Below the pieces are notes generated by a model, which saw only the letters and a program-made list of their open reading frames with translations, did no database searches and was not told where the DNA came from. The translations under genes and the position numbers were made by a program. DNA of 64,000 nucleotides, from NCBI GenBank assembly GCA_028284585.1, contig JANQRK010000057.1, positions 62,001-126,000 of the forward strand, given 5' to 3'. This stretch comes from Chromatiales bacterium (GTDB taxonomy: Bacteria > Pseudomonadota > Gammaproteobacteria > Chromatiales > Chromatiaceae). Below are positions 33,364-46,473 of the stretch, one piece after another. Numbering within the stretch: position 1 is the first letter of the stretch; each line of letters begins with the position of its first letter.

Positions 33364-33555
33364 ATGAATACACTGCAAGTAAAGGACCAGCATCGCCCCG
33401 AAAATCTGGGCGAGCTACAAGACACGCTTCAACTGATCGAGCAATGGCTCGTGCAGGCCTGGCAGCAAGCCGATGAGATAGAACAAGTGCAATTGCGCAT
33501 TGCCCACACCATCGTCTTTCAGGTCTTGAGCGACCGCATGGAGAGCAACGGCTAA
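33364..33555 (+). CDS. Small hypothetical protein
   Basis: 63 aa MNTLQVKDQHRPENLGELQDTLQLIEQWLVQAWQQADEIEQVQLRIAHTIVFQVLSDRMESNG; co-directional with the fliK/flhX pair, no competing ORF. Confidence 0.55.
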   Translation: MNTLQVKDQHRPENLGELQDTLQLIEQWLVQAWQQADEIEQVQLRIAHTIVFQVLSDRMESNG

Positions 33556-33690
33556 GGGCCGCGCCGCACCGCCACCGCGGTCAGCCACCACCAGGCTTCA
33601 GGGAATGGCGACACGCTGCAACGGCACTTGTGTATTGCTGTGCGAGCCAGCAAAAAAATTCCCGAGCGATTAAGTGCACACGACGCCGGG

Positions 33691-36764
<3,074 letters not shown>

Positions 36765-36827
36765 CGCCGATTGTCGTCGAACCCTCGTTGTCGTCTACCA
36801 CGTGCCCAGATCGGGCCATTCCATCCA

Positions 36828-39800
36828 TCATACCGCAGCTAGCGCCGCCGCTTCTTCGACATCGACCGAAACCAGTCGCGACACCCCGGGCTCATGCATG
36901 GTGACCCCGGTCAATTGCCGAGCGATCTCCATCGTGACCTTGTTGTGGGTGATAAAAATGAACTGGACCTGCTCGGCCATCTCCTCGACCAAGGCGGAGT
37001 AGCGCCCTACGTTGGCGTCGTCGAGTGGCGCGTCGACCTCGTCGAGCATGCAAAACGGTGCCGGATTCAGGCGAAAGATGGCAAACACCAGGGCAACCGC
37101 CGTCAAGGCCTTCTCGCCACCCGACAGTAAATGGATATTGCTATTGCGTTTGCCAGGCGGGCGCGCCATCACCGTCACACCCGTATCGAGCAGGTCGTCG
37201 CCGGTCAACTCTAGGTAGGCGTGACCGCCGCCGAACAGCTTCGGAAACAGCTCTTTGAAGCCACTATCCACCCGATCGAAGGTCTCCTTGAACCGCGTGC
37301 GGGTCTCGCGATCGATCTTACGGATTGCGCCCTCGAGCGTCGCCAACGACTGGCTGACATCCTCATGCTGGCTGTCCAGATAGGCCATGCGTTCGCTCTG
37401 CTCCTTGAACTCGTCGATCGCCGCCAAATTGATCGGCCCCAGTCGCTGGATCTGGTTGGCCAGACCCTCTGCCCGCTTTTGCCAGGCCGCAACCTCGGCC
37501 TCGCTGGATAGCTCGGCCTTGAGCTGCTCGGACTCGAATCCAGTCTCGACCAGCTGCTCCTCGAGCGTACGACTGCGCACCACGACTTCCTGGCGCGCCA
37601 TGCGCGACTGATCGACCCGAGTGCGTTCGTCTTGTACGCTCTGTTCGATCTCATGGCGCGAACGATCGCGCTCACTGAGGAGAGCAACGATCTCCTCAAG
37701 CACTTGGCGGGCCTCGGCCAACTGCGCCTCAGTCTCCGCCCGCGACTGCAATTTCAATTCGAGGCTAGCGCGCTGTTCCGCGATCGGCGCCTTGCCACAT
37801 TCCAATGCAGAAGCCAACTCGCCGCAACGTCCCTCCAACTGTGCCAATTGCTGTTGAATGCGATCGACCCCTGAGCGCAAAGAAGTCTCAGAGCTGCGCA
37901 TCGACTCTACCCGCAGGGCGATTTCGTGCATCTGGTTGCGTGCCTCGCTAGCCGCCCCGCGCGCCGCCTCCAGGGCTGAGCGCAGCTCGTCGCGACGGGC
38001 CAGCAGACGCTCGCGCTGTTGGCCAAGATCTTCAATCGAAGCCAGTGCGGCATGTAGGTGCTGGCGGGCAGCGGCCATGTCTTCGCCACCTTGTGCGATA
38101 TGGTCACGGATCTCCTGAGCTTCCTTTTCAAGACCCTCCAATCGATGACGGATCTGCTCGGCCCGCGCCTGCTTGCCACTCAACAGCGCCCGCACCTCGG
38201 CCACAGCACGCTGCGCGACCTCGAATTCGCGTTGCCGGACCTCGCGCGCCTGCTCCGCTGCTTGCAGGGCCTCGCGATCCAGGACCGCCTGATCGGCCAA
38301 CTGGGTCACCTGTGGTTCGAGTTCCGAGCGACGTTGCAGCAGCTCTCTTATCTCCTGTTCGCGCACCAAAACACCAGCCTGCGCATCATTGCCGCGCCTT
38401 ACACCAATCCAACCACTCCCGACCCGCAAACCATCTGGGGTCACCAGACACTCCCCCGGCTCAAGCTGCCCGCGCCGCGCCAACGCATCGTCTAAGCCCG
38501 AAGCAACTAGGACACTGTTCAGCAAATGGGTTAAGGGAGCCGGTCCATCGACCAGGGCCGCGAGCGTGCCAGGTCGCGGACTCGGTCGCTCACCGCCCGT
38601 CTCGAACAAGCTCAGCACGCCGTTGTCCAGGCCAGGTAGCGCATGAGCGAAGGGTTTGAGATCGTCAACGGTGACCGCCTGCAGTAATTCGCCGAGCACC
38701 ACCTCCACGGCCTGCCGCCAGGTCCCGGATACCTCGAGGGTCTCGAGCAGCCGCCGCGCCGAGTCCAGCCCCTGGCCTTGCATCCAATCCGCTACCGCAA
38801 CGCTCCCTTCGTCTCGCGCTGCCTGTTGTAGCGCTTGCAGCGACGCCAGGCGGCCATTCAGCGTTTCGAGCTCGCCACGCAGCCCGGCCAGCTCGTCCTG
38901 CGCCTGCAGCGCGCGTTCCCGCAGACCCGCGATTGACTCGACTTGTTCGCTCACCCGATCGCGCGCCGCAGCCAAGCCAGCCTCGCCCGCAACCTCGCGC
39001 TGCTGCAGCTCGTCGATCTCGCCCAACAAGGCCGCATCAGACAGTTGCTGACATTGCTCCTCGGAACGGCCCAAGCGGCGCCTTAGCTGCTCTTCTTGCT
39101 GCTCCAAGTGATTGATCCGGGTGCGCTCGACTTGGGCCTGCTGGGCGGGCTCGTTTGCGCTCTTGTTGAAGGCATCCCATTCCATCTGCCAGGCATGCAT
39201 GGCCGCCTCGGCATCGTGCAAAGTCTGCGCAGTGGCCTCGGCGCGCGCCTGCGCGGCGTCCAGCACCGGCTGGTCGCGTTGCAAGTCCTCGGTGAGCTGT
39301 GCCAAACGGTTGCTGTCCTGATCGCTGTGCCCCTTGGCCTGGGCCAGTGACTGACGCGCTTGCAGTAAATCGGCCTCCTGTTGGCGACGCGCCTCCTGCG
39401 CATACTGAATCGCATCTTCGAGCCGAGCGATCTCCGCACCTATTGCGTAAAATTTCTGTTGGACTTGATTGAAGCTGTCGTTGGCGCCCGTGTGGGCGAC
39501 ACGCTGTTGTTCGATTTCGGCCTCGAGTGCCCGCTGATCGGCGATCGCCGACTGCAAGCGGTTTTCCTGTTCAGCGATCGCCCGATCGCGCCGCTCGATA
39601 TCGTCGTGCATGTCGCCCAGGCGCAACACCAGCAGCTCGGCTCTTACCCGACGCTCTTCTTCACGCAGGGCCTTGTACTTGCGCGCAGTAGCCGACTGGC
39701 GTTCGAGGTGCCGGAGTTGTTTCTGTACCTCCTCGCGCAAATCGTCTAGGCGCTCCAGGTTCTCACGGGTGTGTGAGATGCGATTCTCGGTTTCGCGCCG

Positions 39801-40328
39801 CCGCTCCTTGTATTTGGATATGCCGGCCGCTTCCTCGAGATACACCCGCAGCTCTTCGGGGCGGGCCTCGATGACGCGCGAGATCATCCCTTGCTCGATG
39901 ATCGAGTAACTGCGTGGACCCAGTCCGGTACCGAGAAAGAGATCGGTGATGTCGCGACGCCGACAACGCACCCCATTGAGGAAATAGACCGACTGACCGT
40001 CGCGCGAGACCTGACGTTTGACCGAGATCTGCGCGTACTGCGCGTACTGTCCACCGGCGCTGCCATCGACATTGTCGAACAGCAGTTCGATGGTCGCGGT
40101 GCCGACCGGCTTGCGGCTGCTCGAACCATTAAAGATTACATCTGCCATGGACTCGCCACGCAGCATCTTTGCCGAGCTCTCGCCCATCACCCAGCGCACG
40201 GCGTCGATCACATTCGACTTGCCACAGCCGTTCGGACCGACGATCCCGACCAGATTGCTGGGAAACAGCACCGTGGTCGGATCGACAAACGATTTGAAGC
40301 CCGCTAGCTTGATCTTCTCCAGACGCAT
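36828..40328 (-). CDS. smc: Chromosome segregation protein SMC (start MRLEKIKLAGFKSF)
   Basis: GPNGCGKSNVIDAVRWVMGE Walker A, coiled coils, LLSGGEKALTAVAL signature. Confidence 0.97.
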   Translation of the reverse strand: MRLEKIKLAGFKSFVDPTTVLFPSNLVGIVGPNGCGKSNVIDAVRWVMGESSAKMLRGESMADVIFNGSSSRKPVGTATIELLFDNVDGSAGGQYAQYAQISVKRQVSRDGQSVYFLNGVRCRRRDITDLFLGTGLGPRSYSIIEQGMISRVIEARPEELRVYLEEAAGISKYKERRRETENRISHTRENLERLDDLREEVQKQLRHLERQSATARKYKALREEERRVRAELLVLRLGDMHDDIERRDRAIAEQENRLQSAIADQRALEAEIEQQRVAHTGANDSFNQVQQKFYAIGAEIARLEDAIQYAQEARRQQEADLLQARQSLAQAKGHSDQDSNRLAQLTEDLQRDQPVLDAAQARAEATAQTLHDAEAAMHAWQMEWDAFNKSANEPAQQAQVERTRINHLEQQEEQLRRRLGRSEEQCQQLSDAALLGEIDELQQREVAGEAGLAAARDRVSEQVESIAGLRERALQAQDELAGLRGELETLNGRLASLQALQQAARDEGSVAVADWMQGQGLDSARRLLETLEVSGTWRQAVEVVLGELLQAVTVDDLKPFAHALPGLDNGVLSLFETGGERPSPRPGTLAALVDGPAPLTHLLNSVLVASGLDDALARRGQLEPGECLVTPDGLRVGSGWIGVRRGNDAQAGVLVREQEIRELLQRRSELEPQVTQLADQAVLDREALQAAEQAREVRQREFEVAQRAVAEVRALLSGKQARAEQIRHRLEGLEKEAQEIRDHIAQGGEDMAAARQHLHAALASIEDLGQQRERLLARRDELRSALEAARGAASEARNQMHEIALRVESMRSSETSLRSGVDRIQQQLAQLEGRCGELASALECGKAPIAEQRASLELKLQSRAETEAQLAEARQVLEEIVALLSERDRSRHEIEQSVQDERTRVDQSRMARQEVVVRSRTLEEQLVETGFESEQLKAELSSEAEVAAWQKRAEGLANQIQRLGPINLAAIDEFKEQSERMAYLDSQHEDVSQSLATLEGAIRKIDRETRTRFKETFDRVDSGFKELFPKLFGGGHAYLELTGDDLLDTGVTVMARPPGKRNSNIHLLSGGEKALTAVALVFAIFRLNPAPFCMLDEVDAPLDDANVGRYSALVEEMAEQVQFIFITHNKVTMEIARQLTGVTMHEPGVSRLVSVDVEEAAALAAV

Positions 40329-40479
40329 GACGGGCAAAGATACAGGATGCTTCACAGCCCGTACAAGCAAGGGATTCCTTCTCGAAACAACTTAATTTTT
40401 AGTGTATAAATATCTGTTTGATAATTATTAATTCCGCGTAGTCTAAGGCAAGCATCCGCCTGTTGGAGACACTGTCGCC

Positions 40480-40485
40480 TATAAT
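40480..40485 (+). promoter_or_regulatory. Consensus -10 element TATAAT upstream of queF
   Basis: Exact TATAAT 36 nt before the queF ATG; -35 is weak. Confidence 0.4.
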
Positions 40486-40520
40486 CGTGACCCGATTCCG
40501 CCACTTGCTGGAATAATGCG

Positions 40521-40910
40521 ATGTCGAGCCGCCCGAGCCGTGACCTTGAGAGCTTCGTGAACCCACGCCCGGAGCGCGACTACACGATCCGCATGCGCAT
40601 CCCAGAGTTCACCTGTCTGTGTCCGAAAACCGGTCAACCCGACTTCGCAACCCTGCATTTGGCCTATGTGCCGGATACGCGGTGCATCGAACTCAAATCA
40701 CTGAAACTCTACATTTGGTCTTACCGCGACGAAGGTGCATTTCATGAGGCCGTGACCAACCAAATCCTGGACGACCTAGTAAGAGTGATCCAACCGCGCT
40801 TCATGCGTCTGACCGCCGAATTCAACGTGCGCGGTGGTATCTACACCGAGGTAGTGGCCGAGCACCGCGCCGCCGACTGGCATGCCCCGGCGCCAGTCGC
40901 CCTCCCCTGA
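40521..40910 (+). CDS. queF: 7-cyano-7-deazaguanine reductase (short QueF)
   Basis: [47 protein letters not shown]. Confidence 0.96.
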   Translation: MSSRPSRDLESFVNPRPERDYTIRMRIPEFTCLCPKTGQPDFATLHLAYVPDTRCIELKSLKLYIWSYRDEGAFHEAVTNQILDDLVRVIQPRFMRLTAEFNVRGGIYTEVVAEHRAADWHAPAPVALP

Positions 40911-40918
40911 GAGACCTG

Positions 40919-42232
40919 ATGCCTTCTGCAACGCCCTGCTTTATCGGGCTGGACTTGGGGACCTCCGGCTGTCGCGCGGTTGCGATCAACGACCACGGCA
41001 CACAAATCGCACAAACCACAGCGACACTGCACGCCGCACGCCGCGACCAACCCGGCCATAGCGAACAAGACCCTCACGATTGGTGGCAGGCGGTCGAAAG
41101 CGTCCTCGGTGAGTTGAGCGCGCACTGCGCTGGGCAACCGCGTGCGCTCTGCGTAGCGGGCACCTCGGCAACTCTGCTGCTGTGCGACCAAGCTGGCGAG
41201 CCCTGCTCACCGGCGTTGATGTACGACGATCGGCGCGCCGCCGTGCAGGCCACACTGATCGAACAGATCGCGCCATCAACCAGCCCAACCCGCAGCCCGA
41301 CATCCGCGCTCGCCAAGTTGCTCTGGCTGCAACAGACCTTGCCTGGGGCCACGGCAGGCTATGCGCTGCACCAGGCCGACTGGGTGGCCGGCCGACTCTC
41401 TGGCCGGTTCGGTCACAGCGACGAGCACAATGCGCTAAAGCTGGGATTCAATCCGGCCAGCCGACGCTGGCCAGATTGGCTGTCCGAACTCCCACTGGAC
41501 CGCACCCTGCTACCGCAGGTGCACCCGTCAGGCGAGGCGCTCGGTGGGCTGGCGCCAGACATCGCGTACCGCCTTGGGTTACCGGCCGACACCCTATTGG
41601 TAGCGGGGACCACAGACAGCAATGCAGCCGCTCTGGCGGCCGGTATCCGCCAACCGAGTGACGCCGTCACCTCGCTTGGCAGTACTCTGGTGGTGAAGGT
41701 GTTGAGCAACCGCGCGGTGGCCGACGCGCGGTATGGCGTTTACAGCCATCGCATCGGTGAGCGCTGGCTCGCTGGCGGCGCCTCGAACACTGGTGGCAGT
41801 GTCCTGCTACAGCATTTTAGCCCCGCCGAGCTGGACGAACTGAGTGCCCAAATCGACCCGGACAAACCATCTGGTCTGCACTACTACCCGCTGCCCACAA
41901 TCGGTGAGCGTTTCCCTTACAACGATCCCGACCTGTCTCCTTGCCTGGACCCCAGGCCCAAACAGAAATGGTTATTTCTGCAAGCGATTATGGAAGGCAT
42001 CGCAGACATCGAGGCCGCAGGATATCGGCGCTTGGCAGAACTCGGCGCAGCCTATCCAAAGCGGGTCTTCACCAGCGGCGGTGGTACGGTGAACGATACC
42101 TGGCGCCGGATCCGTGAGCACCAACTCGGAGTACAGGTGCAACCGGCGGCACAGACCCAACCCGCCTACGGAGCGGCGCTACTAGCCCGTGCCGCGCTGC
42201 GAGGCGGCTCAGCCTTGCAGCCGCCCCAGTAG
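40919..42232 (+). CDS. FGGY-family carbohydrate kinase (xylulokinase/D-ribulokinase-like)
   Basis: FIGLDLGTSGCRAVAI; GTTDSNAAALAAG; TSGGGTVNDTWRRIRE. Confidence 0.88.
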   Translation: MPSATPCFIGLDLGTSGCRAVAINDHGTQIAQTTATLHAARRDQPGHSEQDPHDWWQAVESVLGELSAHCAGQPRALCVAGTSATLLLCDQAGEPCSPALMYDDRRAAVQATLIEQIAPSTSPTRSPTSALAKLLWLQQTLPGATAGYALHQADWVAGRLSGRFGHSDEHNALKLGFNPASRRWPDWLSELPLDRTLLPQVHPSGEALGGLAPDIAYRLGLPADTLLVAGTTDSNAAALAAGIRQPSDAVTSLGSTLVVKVLSNRAVADARYGVYSHRIGERWLAGGASNTGGSVLLQHFSPAELDELSAQIDPDKPSGLHYYPLPTIGERFPYNDPDLSPCLDPRPKQKWLFLQAIMEGIADIEAAGYRRLAELGAAYPKRVFTSGGGTVNDTWRRIREHQLGVQVQPAAQTQPAYGAALLARAALRGGSALQPPQ

Positions 42233-44992
42233 CTCGCGCGCTGCATCAGCGGAATCGCTGCTCGGGTGGTCGCGCACGATGCGCTCCAATAGCGGCCGTG
42301 CCTCGGCATCGCGGTCCATCGCGAGCAGGGCCTCGGCGACATGCAGACCAATCTCGGCGTTGCGCGGCGCAATTACCAAGGCCTGCTGCAACGCGGCAAG
42401 ACCATCGTCACGGCGCCCTTGGCGAAACAGCACCCAGCCGTAGGTATCGACGATCTCCGCTCGGTTCGGCGCCAACTCATAGGCCTGCGAAGCAAGTTCC
42501 AAGGCACGCTTGCCATCCCGCTCCAGATACAGCCAGGCCATGTTATTCAATATCACCGGACTGGTCTGCGCCGCAGCCAGGGCCTTCTCGTAGGCCGCAA
42601 GCGCATCCGCGTCGCGGCCCAGCTGCTGCTGCAACATACCCAGGCTGGCCCAACCCGCGCCATCCTCGGCATTGTCGGCCAGCCAGCGTTGCAAGTAGTC
42701 GACGGCCTTGTCACGCTGCCCGGCACTCACCAAGAGGCCAGCAAAGTTGTGGGAGCGCGCTGTGCTTGGGTCGGCCAGCAAGGCTGCCTCGGCCGCTGCC
42801 AGTGCTTGTTCATCCTGTCCTAGCCCGCGGTGCGCCGCGACGGCAATGTCATAGACATAGGGGTTTTTGGGGAAATTTCTCTGCAGGGTCTCGGCGACTT
42901 CGAGCGCAGCGGCATAGCGTTTCTCACGCAGCTCGAGCTCACCCAGGCCCAACCAGACAACGGGCACTTTTTGCTCCGCATCCAGTGCGGTCGAGCGCTC
43001 GAAGCTGGCGCGCGCCGCCGGCATATCGCCCGATGCCACCTGGGCGCGTGCCAGCTGGAACCAGGCCTCAATGGATTCGGGTTGCCGCTCGGTCAAGGTA
43101 CCCAAGGTGCGCACGGCGCTGGCGGAGTCCCCGCTCTGCAACTGGGCCATGCCCTTGAGACGCATTACTTCCGGGACCTTGTTTTGTTCTGCCGACAAGC
43201 CAGACAGCACGTTGAGCGCCTTCAGGCCATGGTTCTGGCGCAAGTAGGCCTCGGCCAACAAGAGCACGGGCTTTAGCGCGTTGGGATCAGCCTGGTTTGC
43301 CTTGCGCAACCAATCCTCGGCGCCCTCCGCGTCGCTTGCGGCATTGGCGAGTGCCGCCATGCCGAGCATCGCCCCAGTATGTCGCGGGTCTTGGTCGAGC
43401 ACCTTTTGGTACACCGTCTTCGCCGCCTCCGGCTGTTCAGCCAACAACGCCAGCCGTGCTTGATTCATGCGCGCCACGAGAAACTTGGAGTCCTTTTCCA
43501 GGGCCCTATCGAATTTGGCCCGAGCCTTGTCGAAATCACGCTGCGCGAGATAGGCTAATCCAGACAGATTGAACGGGATGGGGCTATCGGCCATGCGCTG
43601 CTCCAGGCCCTCCGCAGCCGCGATCGCCTTGTCGAATTCACGCTTGTTCAGATAACTCAAGACCAGTAGTACATCTGCCTGTATCACGTCTTGGCCAAGT
43701 GCCACCGCTGACTCGAGTTCGTCAATCGCCGCCGTGGTGTCACCACTCGCGATCCGTCCCACAGCAAGCTGGGTACGCAATAGGGCCTGATCCGGATCGA
43801 GTTCGACGGCGCGTTGGATGTACTCGGCACCGCGTGAATTATCACCCGCTTGCAGGTACGCAGTGCCCAGCAAAGCCAGCAACTGCGAATCCTCTGTTGT
43901 GCTATTCACCGCGCCGGACAGGACAGCCAAGGCGCGCTTGGGTTCGCCTAGCTTGAGTCGGGCAGCACCGAGGATCTTTATGATTTGCACATTGCCCGGC
44001 GCACTGGCCAACACCCGCGTGAGGTAATCGTCAGCGATCCTGTACTCTTCCTGGGCATAGCTGACGATACCGTACATGAGTTGGGCCTGCAGATTGCCCG
44101 GGGTACTGCGCAGAACCTGCTGGAGCGCATCCGAGGCACGCGCGAAATTGCGTTCCTGGAACGACACCAGAGCCTGTATGTAGCTCACCGTCAGCTGGCC
44201 AGGCGCCAATTTTTTCAGCGTGGCGAGGTCTTGGTTTGCGGCCTCCAGATCGTGTTGCGCGATATGCGATAAGGCCAGCCCAACATAGGCGCGAGGGTCG
44301 GCGGGCGCCTCTTGTGTGGCGCGAGTATAGTCGGCTACCGCCCCTTCTAGGCGCCGTTTCTGGCGCCGGATATCGCCGCGTACCAAACGGCTCGCCAAGT
44401 GGTCCGGGTGCTCGGTCAACACTTGATCGAGTTGCGCCAAGGCTTCGTCTTCTTTGCCATCGGCCAGCAGGATTTGCGCCTTACCCAGACGGGCCATCGG
44501 GTTGGCTGGATCGAGCTCCAACGCGGCATCAAATTCCGCAACGGCGGCAGTGGTTTTGCGCAAGGACAAGTTGGCGGTCCCACGCAACGCCAACAGTTCG
44601 GTTCGGACTTCGGTCGGCAGCTCCGGTCCGGCCTCGATCTGTTCCAGTAGGGCGCGGAAATCCCCTTGCATTACCAGGGCGCGGGCAAGGCCAGGCATCC
44701 AGTATTGTCCATCGGCGCCCAGATCACGCGCCCGGGAGAATTCCTTGGCGGCCGCGGCACCGTCGACATTACGCAGATGCAGCCCACCAAGCATCAGGCG
44801 TGCCTGTAGATGCGAAGGATCTTTCTGCAGAGCATTTTTTAGCTCGATGATCGCCGCTCGGAATTCACCCTGCTCGACATAGCTGCGTGCCTCCGCCACA
44901 TAGTCATCGGCCGAGTCAGCGAAACTGTTGGACGAAACCATCACCCACGAGATCGCGCCCACGAATGCGTACACCAAAGTCTTATTGGGCAT
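42209..44992 (-). CDS. prsT: PEP-CTERM system TPR-repeat protein PrsT (start MPNKTLVYAF)
   Basis: Signal peptide, many TPRs, YVAEARSYVEQGEFRAAIIELKNALQKDP; adjacent prsR/prsK. Confidence 0.88.
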   Translation of the reverse strand: MPNKTLVYAFVGAISWVMVSSNSFADSADDYVAEARSYVEQGEFRAAIIELKNALQKDPSHLQARLMLGGLHLRNVDGAAAAKEFSRARDLGADGQYWMPGLARALVMQGDFRALLEQIEAGPELPTEVRTELLALRGTANLSLRKTTAAVAEFDAALELDPANPMARLGKAQILLADGKEDEALAQLDQVLTEHPDHLASRLVRGDIRRQKRRLEGAVADYTRATQEAPADPRAYVGLALSHIAQHDLEAANQDLATLKKLAPGQLTVSYIQALVSFQERNFARASDALQQVLRSTPGNLQAQLMYGIVSYAQEEYRIADDYLTRVLASAPGNVQIIKILGAARLKLGEPKRALAVLSGAVNSTTEDSQLLALLGTAYLQAGDNSRGAEYIQRAVELDPDQALLRTQLAVGRIASGDTTAAIDELESAVALGQDVIQADVLLVLSYLNKREFDKAIAAAEGLEQRMADSPIPFNLSGLAYLAQRDFDKARAKFDRALEKDSKFLVARMNQARLALLAEQPEAAKTVYQKVLDQDPRHTGAMLGMAALANAASDAEGAEDWLRKANQADPNALKPVLLLAEAYLRQNHGLKALNVLSGLSAEQNKVPEVMRLKGMAQLQSGDSASAVRTLGTLTERQPESIEAWFQLARAQVASGDMPAARASFERSTALDAEQKVPVVWLGLGELELREKRYAAALEVAETLQRNFPKNPYVYDIAVAAHRGLGQDEQALAAAEAALLADPSTARSHNFAGLLVSAGQRDKAVDYLQRWLADNAEDGAGWASLGMLQQQLGRDADALAAYEKALAAAQTSPVILNNMAWLYLERDGKRALELASQAYELAPNRAEIVDTYGWVLFRQGRRDDGLAALQQALVIAPRNAEIGLHVAEALLAMDRDAEARPLLERIVRDHPSSDSADAARELLGRLQG

Positions 44993-45109
44993 TCGGCATC
45001 CTCCTATCGGAATCAATAATCCCTCGGTGGCACACCGGGGGTGAGGCGGCCGACCGGTAAAATTAGAGACACATCGAACCACCTATATCGGGGGCATCTG
45101 CGCCCCTGA

Positions 45110-46471
45110 TCAGTCGCTCACGCCGTACTTTTTCATCAGATTGTACAGCGTGGGCCGAGTGACTCCGAGCAGCTCCGCCGTCTTGGAGACATTGCCGTCG
45201 GTACGCGCCAGGGCACGTAGGATGGCCTGTGACTCGGCCTTCTCGCGCACCTCACGCAGGTTGAACGGCTCTTGATCAGTCGTCTCATCCTGCGTGGGTA
45301 GCTCCAGGTCATCCAAGGATACCTGGGCTCCATCCGCCATGATCACAGCGCGCTTCACGCGATTTTCGAGTTCGCGCACATTGCCAGGCCAATCGTAGGC
45401 CTCGATCGCTTCGATCGCCTGCGGCATGAAGCCCTTTATCGGGCGCTTGAGTTCGGTTGCGAATCGCTCAAGGAATGCCCGTGCCAGCAGCAGGCTATCG
45501 CCCTGGCGTTCACGCAACGGTGGCACCACCACCGTTGCCTCATTGATCCGGTAGTACAGGTCTTCGCGGAAATCCCCGGCCTCGATCAATTCTGGCAACG
45601 CGCGATGCGTCGCACAGATTACCCGAACGTCGACAGGGATTTCAGTCCGACCACCGATGCGCTCGATGACACGCTCTTGCAGGAACCGCAACAGCTTGGC
45701 CTGTAGCGGTTGCGGCAAATCGCCGACCTCGTCGAGGAATAGGATCCCGCCGTTGGCGACTTCGATCTTACCCGGAGTGGTCTTGGCCGCGCCGGTGAAA
45801 GCGCCGCGTTCGTACCCGAACAGCTCGCTCTCGAGCAACGCCTCGGGTATCGCGGCACAATTGATCGCCACTAAGCGTTTTTTGGACCGGTCACTGAGAT
45901 TGTGCAGGGCCTTGACCAAGACCTCCTTACCGGTGCCACTTTCCCCCAAGATCAACGTTGAGACGTCGGTCGGCGCCAGTTTTTCGATGGTGCGGCAAAC
46001 CTTGAGCATCTCCGGACTGGTCGCGATAAGTCCCTGCAAGGCCGAGCCACCGTGCACTGCCTGCAAACGACGATTCTCTTGCTCGATATGGAACAGACGG
46101 GCAGCCCGGCGAATTGTGATACTCAGCAAATCGGGATCTATGGGCTTTTCATAGAAATCGTAGGCGCCCAGCGCGATCGCGCGCATCGCATTGGTTCGAT
46201 CGTTGTGGCCGGTCACCACAATCACTTTGGTATCCGGGGTCAATGCGACGATATCTTCGAGCAGCCCGAAACCCTCGCTGACGCCACCAGGATCCGGTGG
46301 CAGGCCAAGGTCGAGGGTCACGACGGCGGGTTCCAAACGACGCAAGCAGGCCAAGGCCCCCTCCCGGTCCTCGGCCACCGCTGTATCGAAGTCCTCAAAG
46401 CTCCATTTGAGCTGGCTCTGCACGCCCGGGTCGTCTTCCACGACCAACAACTTGTCTTTGGTTTCAGCCAC
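45110..46471 (-). CDS. prsR: PEP-CTERM-box response regulator, sigma-54 activator PrsR
   Basis: 453 aa; REC + AAA+ with GAFTGA + Fis HTH; TIGR02915-like LLVVEDDPGVQSQLKWSFEDFDTAVAEDREGAL. Confidence 0.92.
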   Translation of the reverse strand: MAETKDKLLVVEDDPGVQSQLKWSFEDFDTAVAEDREGALACLRRLEPAVVTLDLGLPPDPGGVSEGFGLLEDIVALTPDTKVIVVTGHNDRTNAMRAIALGAYDFYEKPIDPDLLSITIRRAARLFHIEQENRRLQAVHGGSALQGLIATSPEMLKVCRTIEKLAPTDVSTLILGESGTGKEVLVKALHNLSDRSKKRLVAINCAAIPEALLESELFGYERGAFTGAAKTTPGKIEVANGGILFLDEVGDLPQPLQAKLLRFLQERVIERIGGRTEIPVDVRVICATHRALPELIEAGDFREDLYYRINEATVVVPPLRERQGDSLLLARAFLERFATELKRPIKGFMPQAIEAIEAYDWPGNVRELENRVKRAVIMADGAQVSLDDLELPTQDETTDQEPFNLREVREKAESQAILRALARTDGNVSKTAELLGVTRPTLYNLMKKYGVSD

Positions 46472-46473
46472 CC

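Noticed and set aside
40486-40520. preQ1 riboswitch upstream of queF
   Set aside because: Only a 5-bp ATTCC/GGAAT hairpin is present; no preQ1-I/II signature, and the leader is too short.
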